A stretch of DNA of 64,000 bases from Acephala macrosclerotiorum (lineage: Eukaryota > Ascomycota > Leotiomycetes > Helotiales > Mollisiaceae): contig MU119215.1 of assembly GCA_014904845.1 (NCBI GenBank), positions 62,001 through 126,000 of the forward strand. The letters are read 5' to 3'. The translations under genes and the position numbers were made by a program. Positions within the stretch are counted from its first letter, which is position 1. Every line of letters starts with the position of its first letter. The notes beneath the pieces are model-generated. The model was not told where the DNA came from. It worked only from the letters and a program-made list of their open reading frames with translations, and made no database searches. Below are positions 10,947-21,750 of the stretch, piece by piece.

Positions 10947-12026
10947 TTGAATCTCAGTGTTGGCGTTAGCATTAGAGACTAATGCCTTTATGCATTTCCA
11001 TGCTTCAACTTTATCTTATCATTTTGTGACAGGCATCCTTTCGCAATGTTTCGAATCAACTATTTGGTGTTGTAATGGAAGTTCTTGTGACTTTGTATGT
11101 CTTTTACGAGAAATATCGAGACCAAGAGCGCGTCAGGTTTAAGAATCGTAGTAGAGGGAAGAGATTGGAGTTTCTGAGTTCTTCATATAAACTTTTCGAC
11201 CTCCTCGAACCCGATGTGTGTCAAATATTAGTCAAAAAATTCCAGCAACAAGGTCGCAGAAGCCAATGCCGTTGCCAATCTAATAGCTCAAGCCTCGGCC
11301 GCCAACTTGGGAGGGCTAGTCCAATGTCTTGGCATTTTTAACAGCACCGAATCATCGCACCTCCTCAGCCTCTTTTCTCATTTATCCTCTTTATTTTGCA
11401 CGTCGTCAATACGATTGCTCAGAATAATCCTCGTCCCCCCTGCGAGAAGGGTCCTTTAATCAAGTTCTGATTCAGGTGAGGGGCAATATCCTTAGCGACG
11501 TGACGTCAACAATACGGACGACATCATACGCTCTCCTTACACCTTCACATGTCTCTCTTAATTTCACATTTGATTTTGACATCTAATAATTATTATTAAC
11601 GAAAAGCATTACCACTATAGTCTCAGACGAAAAGTGACCCCACCAAAGACCATTTCCGTCTTTGGACTTGAGCAGTCGCCGCTCTAACCTGAGCTGAGGG
11701 TGAGCGTTCCTGAGTCCACCCACGATCACTTTATTTGCGCTACTTTGAGTTTTGATGAGGGCAATTATTAGCCATATCCGTACCCTCAGACCTAAGTAAT
11801 AGATAATCTTTAGCGATTCCCTTACAACAGTGGTGGCTGTAGGGTAGCATTGTGTACAACGAGGTGCGGCAGGGCTTTATCTACAAAATTAGGCAACCGC
11901 CGTTAATCAAATTCTTCCGAAAGGAGTTCAAAGTATATCTAGCAAATGGAAGCCGCCTCAGTCAAAGTAAGTGGGCCTTCTCAGCGAACTTAAATTGAAC
12001 CGTATAAACGTACGATTACTACCAGC

Positions 12027-12363
12027 ATGGAACACAAGGGAAACATTCTTCCGCCTGCTGAGCCTTATCAGTATTTACCTCTTTTTGAAGACGCGTCAGT
12101 CAGGCTGTTGACTCTACTTCCCGGCACACCCTCTTCAACTATACGTGTCGATATTAACACGACGCGATTCGAAGAATATGATATCCCACAAATTGAAGCA
12201 CTGCCGTATACATGGGGTTTCACTGATGAACCCGAGGGAAATTTTAGTCAGAGCCACGAGCAGCGTCACGCTTACCGTAACACAGAATCTGGCAGAGGCT
12301 TTATTATGCCTTCGATATGAGCATATACCTCGGACCCTTTGGGTCGATGCCATCTGCTTATAA
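12027..12363 (+). pseudogene. Relic of a HET (heterokaryon incompatibility) domain gene
   Basis: Two overlapping frames together spell the start of a HET domain. The frame from 12027 has YDIPQIEALPYTWGFTDEP (family: YEALSYTWG). The frame from 12145 continues with SVTLTVTQNLAEALLCLRY and PRTLWVDAICL (family: LWVDAICINQ). A frameshift lies between about 12235 and 12250, and a TAA stops the second frame just where the conserved INQ should follow. Everything downstream is AT-rich and not coding. HET domains trigger cell death after fusion of unlike hyphae. This copy is truncated and broken and cannot encode one. Confidence 0.75.
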
Positions 12364-12707
12364 GTCAATTGATACCGAACAAAACACCTCGGAAACTTGA
12401 GGTTTTGACCTTTATTTTCTGAGGGGTTTTGTTTTACGTAGTTGGTCTAGTCGGATCGGGAATAAATAGGTTATATAATATATATACTCTAAAACGAAAG
12501 GTTGTTTTCTAGTGGATGCCCTAGCCCACTGTGTAGCCTACTAATTTACCTCGATTCTCACTTTGTCTACTTCGTAGACGCCCTGGACACTCTTGACTTT
12601 GGGCTGGAGTATAGCCTAAACGATTGCTTTGATACTGCCAATCTATCTTAATGGTTCCTCTAACGACTCTAAGGTAATTAATCTACTTTGATCGTTCCTT
12701 TTAGGAT
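12364..12707. other. AT-rich degraded sequence downstream of the HET relic
   Basis: This is a TA-rich stretch (for example TTATATAATATATATA near 12471) without reading frames. It probably represents the eroded remainder of the HET gene, possibly altered by repeat-induced point mutation. Confidence 0.4.
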
Positions 12708-14201
12708 CTAAGCAAGCTGCCATCCCTCAGCTACCAAATTGTCTAAATGGGCAGTAAAGCAATTCAATCCATCGGAGAGATGAAAAAAACCGCTCACTCC
12801 ACCCGTTTCGCATTGAACAATTGGTGCCCCACACATCCCTTCGCATATAGTATTATTAACTGCCCCAAACATTGCATCAACCGAATATGCCTGCCATTCT
12901 CTAAACTCGATTTCGGGATGTCCAGCCGGTCGTTTAGGCTTCAAGAAACGCCTTCCATATGTTAAAAGACTAACAAGACCCGAGCACATTCCATCAACCT
13001 CAGACCAAGACCCTTGTTTGATCTCAGAGCCTTCTAAAAGCACCCGAGGGGTCTCGGCTTGAAAGTAGCAAGTATTTGTAAACTTTTCAGAGGCAGTAGG
13101 CGTAAGTTCAACCAGAGCTATATCAAGCTCCGGTCTAGCATCGATAATATCGCCGATCTTGTCCTCGTCTGCAAATGGATGATACACTTCCTGAGAAATT
13201 AAGAACCCATGGTAAGAAACAGTAAGCACCTCTTGTCCATCAAATCGCCGAAGTTTGACCCCTGCAGATGTTGCAGCGTTCATACCGTCGACATGTGAAC
13301 CTGGTATACCAAAGCCACACTCTAGTCTGCATCCTGGGCTGAGGTACGATGATTGCCGGAGATAGTTTTGACCATCTTGTGGCATTGGCCCCAGATTCAT
13401 CGGGGGGTGCTGCGCAGGATCGACGCGGCGCACACGTGTCATATTCTTCATTGACTTGTAAAACCGAGCTTCGGCATGATGGTAGAGTGTTGTGCGTCCT
13501 GCCACGGTGCCTGGAAGTGACTTGGGCTCATAATTACGACCATCGCCATGTTCAAGCTCAACAATTATCCAATGCGGCATATAAATGATTTCGCGCACAT
13601 TTGCCATAGGCTGTAATGCCGTAAGGAGGGCGGTGTTCTGCTCTTTGGTAGGAAAGGTCATAATTGGCCACTGAAGAGCAGGGCATGGGTCTGGAACTCG
13701 AGGATTAGGATAAGGACACTGTGGGATGGGTTCCCAGTGCTCTTCTCCGATACCGATAAACATGACTGGCATACATCCAACTGTGAGAGGTACGGGCCGT
13801 GGTGGGTTAGCTGTCTCGATCCACAGGTACCACCCCGACGATCCAACCTGACCATCTCCAAAGTTGTCGCGAAGCCACCCCAACTCATTGCCCTTTGGCA
13901 TACGATATTCTCGGTTCTTCTCATCCCATAGGTTGAAGGGGGCTTTGTCGTTCATATGCCTTGCGCCCCAGCTCTCAGCATTCTCCCACCTCTTTGGTTC
14001 AGGGTGTGCATGAGAGAGCGTGAGAGTCGCGTGTTGCTCTGATGGTCGAGATCGGAGCGGACTCGTTGGAGCGTTAGTGTAAATATCAATGTACGGCGAA
14101 TTGGCTTGAATGCGCTGTACCTGCGGTGACAGGCGGACCAGACTCATCGTGCAGTTGTGTGAGAGTTCAAGGCAAAAGATTACAGAGGCAGCGTAGCACA
14201 T
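12708..14201 (-). CDS. Trypsin-fold-like protein with Cys at the nucleophile position
   Basis: A single uninterrupted frame of 497 residues. An alternative start at Met19 (14147) is plausible. The C-terminal 200 residues resemble a chymotrypsin-fold domain. Candidate triad residues are His331 (LTVSYHGFL), Asp360 in PELDIALVEL (compare trypsin DIALL) and Cys457 in EGMCGAPIV, where trypsin-like enzymes have GxSGxP. This is followed by TGGVSGFFHLSDG. The N-terminal 280 residues are Pro- and Trp-rich, with no domain recognised. By analogy to 3C-type peptidases a Cys nucleophile is feasible, but activity is inferred only. It lies in an AT-rich island next to a HET relic, a setting often seen for fast-evolving fungal genes. 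It could equally be a non-catalytic homologue. Confidence 0.6.
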   Translation of the reverse strand: MCYAASVIFCLELSHNCTMSLVRLSPQVQRIQANSPYIDIYTNAPTSPLRSRPSEQHATLTLSHAHPEPKRWENAESWGARHMNDKAPFNLWDEKNREYRMPKGNELGWLRDNFGDGQVGSSGWYLWIETANPPRPVPLTVGCMPVMFIGIGEEHWEPIPQCPYPNPRVPDPCPALQWPIMTFPTKEQNTALLTALQPMANVREIIYMPHWIIVELEHGDGRNYEPKSLPGTVAGRTTLYHHAEARFYKSMKNMTRVRRVDPAQHPPMNLGPMPQDGQNYLRQSSYLSPGCRLECGFGIPGSHVDGMNAATSAGVKLRRFDGQEVLTVSYHGFLISQEVYHPFADEDKIGDIIDARPELDIALVELTPTASEKFTNTCYFQAETPRVLLEGSEIKQGSWSEVDGMCSGLVSLLTYGRRFLKPKRPAGHPEIEFREWQAYSVDAMFGAVNNTICEGMCGAPIVQCETGGVSGFFHLSDGLNCFTAHLDNLVAEGWQLA

Positions 14202-14960
14202 ATAGGGCAGGGTTTGTCACCGACTGCTAGGGTAGTGGTAACACTACTTAAGCGCCCGCACTAGTAATACCGCCCATACTAGTAGAAGACCTTACCCTAT
14301 TATATTAAAAAATATTAATATAATTGCCTGTCCGGTATAAGGACTAATGTTAACTTTTATTACGTCACGCGTTTATTACGTAATACGAAACACTTTTAAA
14401 ATAAGCGATTTCGACCAAATTTAATCGAGGTGCCCAAATTCGGCGATTTGATTGGTCTTTTAAGAAAGTGCGCGGCACGTGACGCTAGAAAGGAACATTA
14501 AAACTTCGCAATTATAATTACGTTTATAATTTTTATTTATTAATTAATTCAAATAGTAGTTTAGGTTCTAATATTAAAATTCAATGTCTTTTAAGTTTTA
14601 TTGTATTGAATATTTATACTTTAGGTCTAAGCACTTTTAGTTATAAAATAAACAAATAGGATACGTTATTTTGCAGTATATTAAAGTGTAATAATTTACA
14701 CGAAATACTCTGAAGTGCAGTATTGTAAGCTAACGTAGTACTCACAATTGTAATACTGCAAATATACTATATTATATAATTTACTTATGATGTTTTATTT
14801 ACGTGATAATCTTGAAAAGATGCAATTATTCATACAACTAAACTGACTCAGCAAATGCTGGTTCCTCTATCAATAGGCTGGTATTTCCCCCTATACAATC
14901 TCCTTTTTACGATATGAAACAAAACTTTGTAATGTTGGGGAAAGATGTTTATTGAAAGAG
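14202..14960. other. AT-rich island, probably degraded repeat
   Basis: Strongly AT-rich sequence (runs such as TATATTAAAAAATATTAATA near 14301) without frames. It contains a patch with paired GCGATTT motifs around 14405-14450 and a CACGTGACG motif near 14477. The composition is far from the flanking genes, which suggests an old transposon remnant or repeat eroded by RIP. No terminal repeats or transposase remnants could be seen. Confidence 0.45.
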
Positions 14961-15177
14961 GTTAGTAGAGGTGTTGCGATATTTGCAACAGAAACAAATG
15001 AGAGTAAAGGACGATTAATTACTGAAAGCAAGAGCAGGAATATGACTGAGCATGGGGAAGAAGAGCCTGAGTAGGGGGGTGAAGCGAGAGTGAGTAGTGC
15101 CTGAGCAGAGCGCTGGAGGCAAAATTGGTAAATTGTCGTCTGAGACTACCAAAGGCATTCCAACAATCGTCGCGAAA

Positions 15178-15473
15178 ATGGCATCATATAACGAGTATGT
15201 CCCCTTTTCCCCTCGCTTCGGGGAGAGTGGACGGAAGAAAGAGGGATTCATGAGCAAGGTCAAGGACAAGCTCTTGCCAAAGGGGCCGGGACCTACACCA
15301 TCTGAGGTATGTTGTGCCAAGGAGGAGCAAAGAGAGGGATGAAGGAAGTAGTATGATTTGATGCTGATTTGGGTGCACGATAGGATTTCTCGACGAGAGA
15401 TGCTGCAAACCATGCGCATCATGCATCGCATGCTGGGAATGATTTGAGGAGTGCCTGGCAAATGCGGATTTGA
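15178..15473 (+). CDS. 72-residue hypothetical protein, two exons
   Basis: Exon 1 is 15178-15306 and exon 2 is 15384-15473. The 77-nt intron has a GTATGT donor and TAG acceptor, phase 0. The product begins MASYNEYVPFSPRF, continues with a Lys-rich helix (MSKVKDKLLPKG) and ends in a His/Ala-rich helix (ANHAHHASHAGNDL). There is no signal peptide, membrane segment or Cys. An upstream in-frame ATG at 15097 would add 27 residues. I do not recognise a family. The clean splice signals and balanced composition favour a real small gene, but this is an inference. Confidence 0.4.
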
Positions 15474-16245
15474 ACGAGGAGTGAATGGACTGGGTGATGA
15501 AGGACGGACAATCTTTTGGAGCAATCGAAGGCATGAAGTACTTTCGGATATCCATGTATACATAAGGGATGAGGAATGAAAATAATTATGTCTTGAATGC
15601 TATTTGAAATAGCTGAGAAGGATGAGTGGTATCAAGAGTGCAACTCATGTACGACGAGCCTTGCGTCGTCCATGCTTGATGCTGAGAAAGTATATGACAT
15701 CCTCAAGGATCCTTAACTGTGACGCAAGGATAAGGGATTGAGGGCAATTGAAGAAAGGCCAGAGAATTTTGTATTTTGTGAGGTTGAGAACATTTGCCAG
15801 CTCCCAAGTGGGAGCCGAGGCCTTTTTGGTTTCTCACCATCGCGAGGTTGCGAGCTTCTTCATTTCTTCAACACGAAACTTTGATTGTCAGCACTACTTT
15901 CAGACCAATGAAACAACGACTGGGTATTTCGGAAAAATATCGAGCTTCCCTTCGTGCTAGTTGCACGAAGCTACCCCGCGTTAAAGCCAGTAAGTGGCGT
16001 CGGATTTATCGGAGTTGCGATCTCCTCCCCGAGCCTCAGTGGCCAAACGAGGCCTTGGTAGAGAACACTAACAAAAGCCTGTTATAAGTACTTTTCTTTA
16101 CCTCTTTTACATATCAAGATCATTTTGACGTCTTTTTGCTTCAAAATTGCGTTTTGTAATTCTGTTTGGTCGGGGAGAACACGCATGCTCAATGTTTTGA
16201 TATCGTGAGACTTCCAATTCGAGACCACAATCCACTCCTCCCAGC

Positions 16246-18410
16246 ATGTCAAAACTAGTGAACTATCCAGTTGCTCTGCCTACTACTTATTTGCCAGAAG
16301 ATGTCAATGCGATTTCCGCCGCCCACGAATTTGCCAAAGAGTTAGACAATCTCGAAGAAAGAAATTTCGTGAAAGATGCCTTATGGCGAGACATCTTCGC
16401 CCTAACCGGCACCCTCCGAACCTTCTACTCCTCCCATTCAATCTTTTCTGCTTGGTCCCATCTCTCTAACTCCCGAAAAGTTCATTCTTTCAAATTAGAA
16501 GAGGAGGGAGTGAGAGTGGTGAGATTACCGCAAGGAAGTGTTTGGGTTGAAGCTAGGTTTAGTTTTGAGTGTGAGGCCGTTCCTGAGACGAGGTGTACTG
16601 CCATTGTTAGTCTAGTGAGGAGTGAGGGTGGGAAGGGAGATGGTGAGTGGAAGATTTGGGTGATGAGGACTGTTTTGGAGGGTTTGAAAGGTCAGCCAAG
16701 CGTTGATGAGCTTGAGCCAGTTGAAGGGAGAGAGAAGTTAACGAATGGGCATATGAATGGGCATGACGAGGAGAAGCAGTTTGAGTGTGTGGTTATTGGT
16801 GGTGGGTTGGCGGGACTGAGTACGGGTGGGCGATTGAAGGCTCTTGGAGTGAAGTATGTAGTGGTGGACAAGAATGAGAATGTGGGGGATAATTGGAAGT
16901 TGAGATATGGGTCAGCAAGATGTGAGTTGCTTTGCTTCTTATGATGTTGGTATAAGTTCTGATTAAATAGTGCACACGAATCGGGAGTATGGTAAGTAGA
17001 TTCGAAGTTGACTCTTGCTTTGTGTGCTGATTTCGCGGAGGTCATTTACCATTTGAAAGGACATTTGGACCGGAGTATCAGGAATACCTGACGAAAGATG
17101 ATTTGGCGAAGGGTTACTCGAAGTGGGTAAAGAAGTTCGACATTGTGGGACAACCTTAATCCCTCATTATCTACATTTGAGCTGATAGCAACTACCAAGA
17201 ACATTTGGCAAGGAGTGAGTATCGAGTCAGGGACTTGGGACGAGTTACGACAGCTTTGGACTTTGAATCTTCGAACAGGAGCCGAAGGACGCTCGATCAC
17301 TACTGAATTTGTTGTTTTAGCAGGCGGAGCAGGTGGCCAGGTGCCTGTCTCCCCTCCACCTTACCAAGATAGAGTAAGTTGGCACACTTGTAGGGGCATT
17401 CTTGCTTTGCTAAGCTCCCGTTTAGGAATTGTTTGAAGGGACTATAATGCATTCAGCAGAATACACCGAGCCCTCAAAATGGAAAGGAAAGCATGGCGTA
17501 GTTATTGGAACAGCCAACACAGCACACGATGTAACAGAAGATATGGTAGACGCGGGTCTCTCATCCGTAACAATGATCCAACGCTCTCGAACATGTAATT
17601 TCACCCTCCCCCTCCCCCTTTCCCTTTCCCTTTCTCACACTGCCACTAACAACCCCCAAGACGTCCTCCCAGCAGAACACTACTTCAAAATCACCGCCCT
17701 GAACTACAACGCCAACAACCCCACCCACGAAGCCGACCGCTCCACTTTAACCTCACCTTTCGCAGTCGCCGAACTAATGTCCTGCGCCACACTCCACGAC
17801 ATGGCATCCAAAGAACCAGAACGTTTCGATGCCCTGGAACGCGTTGGGTTTAAAGCAGAGCGGTATGGGAACATACAAGAAAACATCCTCGTTAAGCTAG
17901 GAGGGCATTATATGGATGTTGGTGCTTCGGCCAAGATAGCTAAAGGCTTGATCAAGGTCAAGAGTGATGCTTTACCGGTGAAATATGTGAAAGATGGACT
18001 CATTTTCAGTAATGGAACACATCTCAAAGCCGATGTTATTGTCTTCGCTACTGGATTCGTGGGGAATATGCGGAGGCAGGTAGAGCAGATGTTTGGAACC
18101 AAAGTCGGAGATCGGGTTGGAGATTTTTGGGGATTGGATGAGGAAGGCGAGTTGAAAGGGGCTTTCAAGCCGGGTGGTCGTAAGTTCTCGGAGTCTCCCC
18201 CCAGATATTTTTGAATAGTGAAGGGGAAAGGCTTGGTTTGGTTGGCGCTGATGATGTGTAGATCCAGCGATTTGGTTGCATGGAGGGACCATTGGACAGG
18301 GAAGGTATTACTCGAGGTTTATTGCGTTGCAGATAAAGGCGAGGCTGTTGGGGGCTCCGTTGCCGTTGTATGAGAAGACGCCGTATGAAGAAAAGAAGAT
18401 AGAGAATTGA
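16246..18410 (+). CDS. Flavin-containing monooxygenase with N-terminal NTF2/SnoaL-like domain
   Basis: Seven exons give 603 residues: 16246-16921, 16971-16991, 17041-17144, 17200-17373, 17426-17594, 17661-18179 and 18262-18410. Residues 1-160 look like an NTF2/SnoaL-like fold. The FAD motif GGGLAG is at 185-190. An FMO-like FEGTIMHSAEY starts at 328 (FxGxxxHS type), and the NADPH-binding GTANTAHD starts at 353. DVIVFATGF marks the late ATG motif. The order matches the fungal FMO group related to plant YUCCA enzymes, which add oxygen to soft nucleophiles or ketones using NADPH and O2. Substrate is unknown. Exon 2 is only 21 nt and intron 3 has a weak GTGGGA donor. Both are required to keep the conserved reading (HTNREYGHLPFERTFGPEY). 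No tailoring cluster surrounds it. Confidence 0.8.
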
Positions 18411-18824
18411 GCATGAAACATGCAACAGTCACTGTTCATTTGCCCTTCATGCCGCCGTCGATCGTAGCTCTCATCCTATTCCAAAGCCCTTGAGCTCCAT
18501 CATGATAGTAGCTATTGCTCCAAGCAATCCCTCGTACCCTAATCCTCTCGATCCAACTCCCATCCTTGAGGCACATGGCCCGAATTACTCTTGCTTCAGT
18601 ACACTGTGTTTTGCTGCCCATCACAAGTGTTGGGCCCAGCTTTGAACTACCCGTGGCCCTCGGAGCTGAGTTTGTTGAGGTGCACTCCTTCACACATTCA
18701 CTATCACCTTCGATCTCAGAGCGTTCGCCCCCAACCAACCACCAAATCGAGCCCAATTCCATCATTATCTCAGCAACAAAAATCCCAATCATCTCTCCCT
18801 TGCAGGTCGAGGATCTAAAGACCC

Positions 18825-20834
18825 TCAAGAACCTTTTCCTCGCTCGAATAAGGAACCGACTTTATAACCGGGTCGTTGTGGAGAGGAGGGCGTTGAGCCT
18901 GAATTTTCGCTGCTCCGCATCTTCAACGCTAAATCTTCAACCAGACGTGCAACAAAACTTTCGAATGTCCTTGACTTTTTGGGACTTTTGGGGGCTTTTT
19001 CCACCCCGACAATTTTCACCCCATCATTCATCATCCCAGATCCAGATGGATGTCCATTCATGACATCCTCAACCACTCTCTTGACTCCGCCCCCGGCCTC
19101 GCATCATCAAACATCCCCGCCCTAATTGCCCTCGCTGTCTCAAGCGGATTCATAGACACCTCCCGGTCTAAATACCACCACCCATATAGTGTCGTCACCA
19201 CACTCACGGTAGCAGCCATCAACACTACCTCCGCCACTATTAAAAACGGATAAACCACTTCACAAACAAATCTCTCATTCGTCTGCTCCACCTCGAAAAC
19301 CGTCGGTTTCAGCTTCCATCATTAAACCAACCCTGATTCAACGCATCAGCACTCGCCCAAAACAAAATCTCAGAAAACGGATTCAAGATATCGAGGCTCG
19401 GGTCAAACCAAGGGCAGTTACAAGAAGCATTCTGTCCAAAAGAAGGAGGATCCGAATCCAGGAACTGAAAATCGTAATCGTAATAAGTGACAGACATCGT
19501 CCCATTTATCAAATCGGTGAATGTGCTCGAGTTATCGTAACTTATTCGATACGTAGTTCAGAAAAAGTTATATCCAAGCCAAGCCAACCCGCCCAAAGGG
19601 CCAGAATTAGAACCTTCTTTTGCGTTGGGTTTATCGCCTTCGTAGGGCGTGGGGCGGAAGTTCGTGATAGGGAGGGATTTTTCGTTGGTGAGGATGGTGG
19701 TGTTGATTATTTTTATGGGGAAGGAGACTGTTCCGGCTGAGATGTTGCAGGTTTTGGTGATGAGGTTGGCGTTGCAGTTTAAGGGGTCGACGTGGCCGAT
19801 GAATGTTATTGTCATTTGGAGCATGGGATCGCTGGCAGCGTCAAGGGTTCGAGTGTAGTTGGTTGAGAGGCCGTAGAAGGAGTTATTTGCTCCTTGCCAG
19901 GCTAGGGGGACGATGGTGGTGGCATTGGAGTATGTCTATGAGATTCCGACGCTGGGGACGAGCCGATGCATGTTCCGTCGCATGCGAAGCCTGGCTTGTC
20001 GAGGGCAGTTGGATTCTCGTTGAGTGACCATCTCTGGACGACGGCGGAAAACTCATCGTAGACGCCTATGCTGCCGAAGAATTTACTGTAATTGTAGCCA
20101 GTGTAATTGTCAGGAATCTTTGGTACAATGAGAAAATTCTTCAGCACATTGCTACCGATACTCGCAGACGCCACGCCGGAGGACTTTTGTAGTAGAGTGT
20201 AGATGACCCCTGCCATGGCTGTCAAGGTCGAGGCTACAGCAATCCTATTCGTGTTCTTGAAGCTATGTCGAACCATGGAGTATGCACCTCCACCCATTGG
20301 GCTGTAGGACCAGATGGAATGCAAACTATTCGCTTCGATCTCATTATGCGCTTTCTGCCACCTGAGAAGAGAGTTTTGGAGTCAGCCTTGGTCACAGGAT
20401 GCGAGTAAATGTAGGGTAACACCCATGTTTTAAGACGCTGGGGACAACCAGGAACAAGAAGCCAATCTTCAAGAACAAGCTACATACCAAGTGATTGCAA
20501 CACCACTAGGCAGCGAAACTACAAGTGAAGCAGTAGCTATAGAACTAAGAACACCAAGCACAACGTGAGGTTGAAGATCCCAAGCAGCAATCTGCCCGTT
20601 CGACATCCCAACAATTATTGCTGAAGCGAAGAGACATAGCATAGCAAGTGTAATGGCAGACACGGCAACACAAGGAATGTGATTTAACAATTGAAATCTG
20701 GTAAAAGATCGTACAGACGTAGGCATATCTTCAATCGTGACGAAAATCGGAGACTTTTGAATAGTACCGAGTGTACCAGGCTTGTCCATGTCTAGCGAGG
20801 AGTACCAAATCTCTGGAATGAAGCTAACGAACAC
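18825..20834 (-). pseudogene. Disrupted gene for a fungal multi-pass membrane protein (DUF3176-like architecture)
   Basis: Pieces on the minus strand form one ancestral protein. It has an N-terminal hydrophobic pair (AITLAMLCLFASAIIVGM; VLGVLSSIATASLVVSL), then an intron (about 20490-20370) leading to a Trp-Trp-Gln-Lys-Ala junction. A third membrane segment and a large ectodomain with many NxS/T sequons follow (NYTG, NATT, NNSF, NYTR, NTT, NGT, NAS). A last membrane segment (VVYPFLIVAEVVLMAATVSV) and a basic tail end it. The reading is broken by a frameshift near 19950, TAG at 19936-19938, TGA at 19558-19560, and frameshifts near 19315 and 19095. The TGA could be removed by a weak 48-nt intron, but the other breaks have no splice solution. 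Family naming is tentative; the pseudogene status is better supported. Confidence 0.6.
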
Positions 20835-21750
20835 ATACGAGAAGAAGCGAGTGCGACGAAGGATATATCATCTCAGAATTTGCCGCCATCCTACAATTGA
20901 ACAGTCCGCATAGCCAGCGCTTCAATTATCTGCCAGCAATATACAGCCGTGGGCGAATCCGGGTCGTACCAAACTTGAGACGGTATTCTTACTATGATGA
21001 TACGGTAAGCTGCATATATACCCTCGTCTGTGCTGGTTGGAAGAATTCAGGCTCAATGCCTTGACAGCGACACGGTAAGGGGAGACATGTGATGGACAAT
21101 CAAGATCCTAGAACTTACTGTTGCTTTCACTATAAATACAACGAGTGAGTACTTATTCTCGGGGCTTAGAAATGCAGTAATAGCAAGATTCCATTTTGCA
21201 GCTGAAGAACCAACATTGCCACAAAAGGTGGCCGCCTCGTAGGTCGCTATATATAGCTCCATCAATATATTTCAGAAGTTAGAAACTACTCGGGACATTC
21301 ATGTAAACTCTTTCCCGGCGCTGCCACGAGAGCACCGACTTACTTCGTCAGCAGAGAGACTGACAAGTTGTGCGATAAACCATGACAAAATATGATGAAA
21401 GGTTCAAATGTTCGTGGACAGCATAGAACTCCAAACAACAGCTTTGAAAAACCAAAGAAGCTCCAGTCAAAAGCGGTTTATGGCACTTGCCGAGGTCAGG
21501 ACATATGGAGGTTCGGAAGTCCCAGCCGAGAAAAGAGAATCAAGTACCAACGATTGTGCTTCACTTGACAGGACATCAACACACCGTGAAAATAAATGTA
21601 TTCCGCTCACTCTATCCACAATAGTGGCCTCCACCCAGAACGCCCTGCCTCCCTCGCCGCAGTATATGCACCGACATGACCCAGCAAACGAAAATCCCAT
21701 GTGTCTTCGTGTCCCAGTCTCATCATCTCATCTCATTTCGTCCCAGCTCA
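20835..21750. other. Gene-free stretch
   Basis: No supported frame. It probably contains the upstream region of the broken membrane-protein gene and the 3' region of the gene on its right. No repeat recognised. Confidence 0.35.

Noticed and set aside
11501..11508. Perfect TGACGTCA palindrome (CRE/ATF-type site)
   Set aside because: It stands alone in DNA whose nearest downstream gene is a dead HET relic; no regulatory claim can be supported.
18436..18828. Minus-strand frame of 130 codons with several Cys
   Set aside because: It overlaps another long plus-strand frame, joins neither neighbour in phase and has no recognisable motif. Left unannotated.
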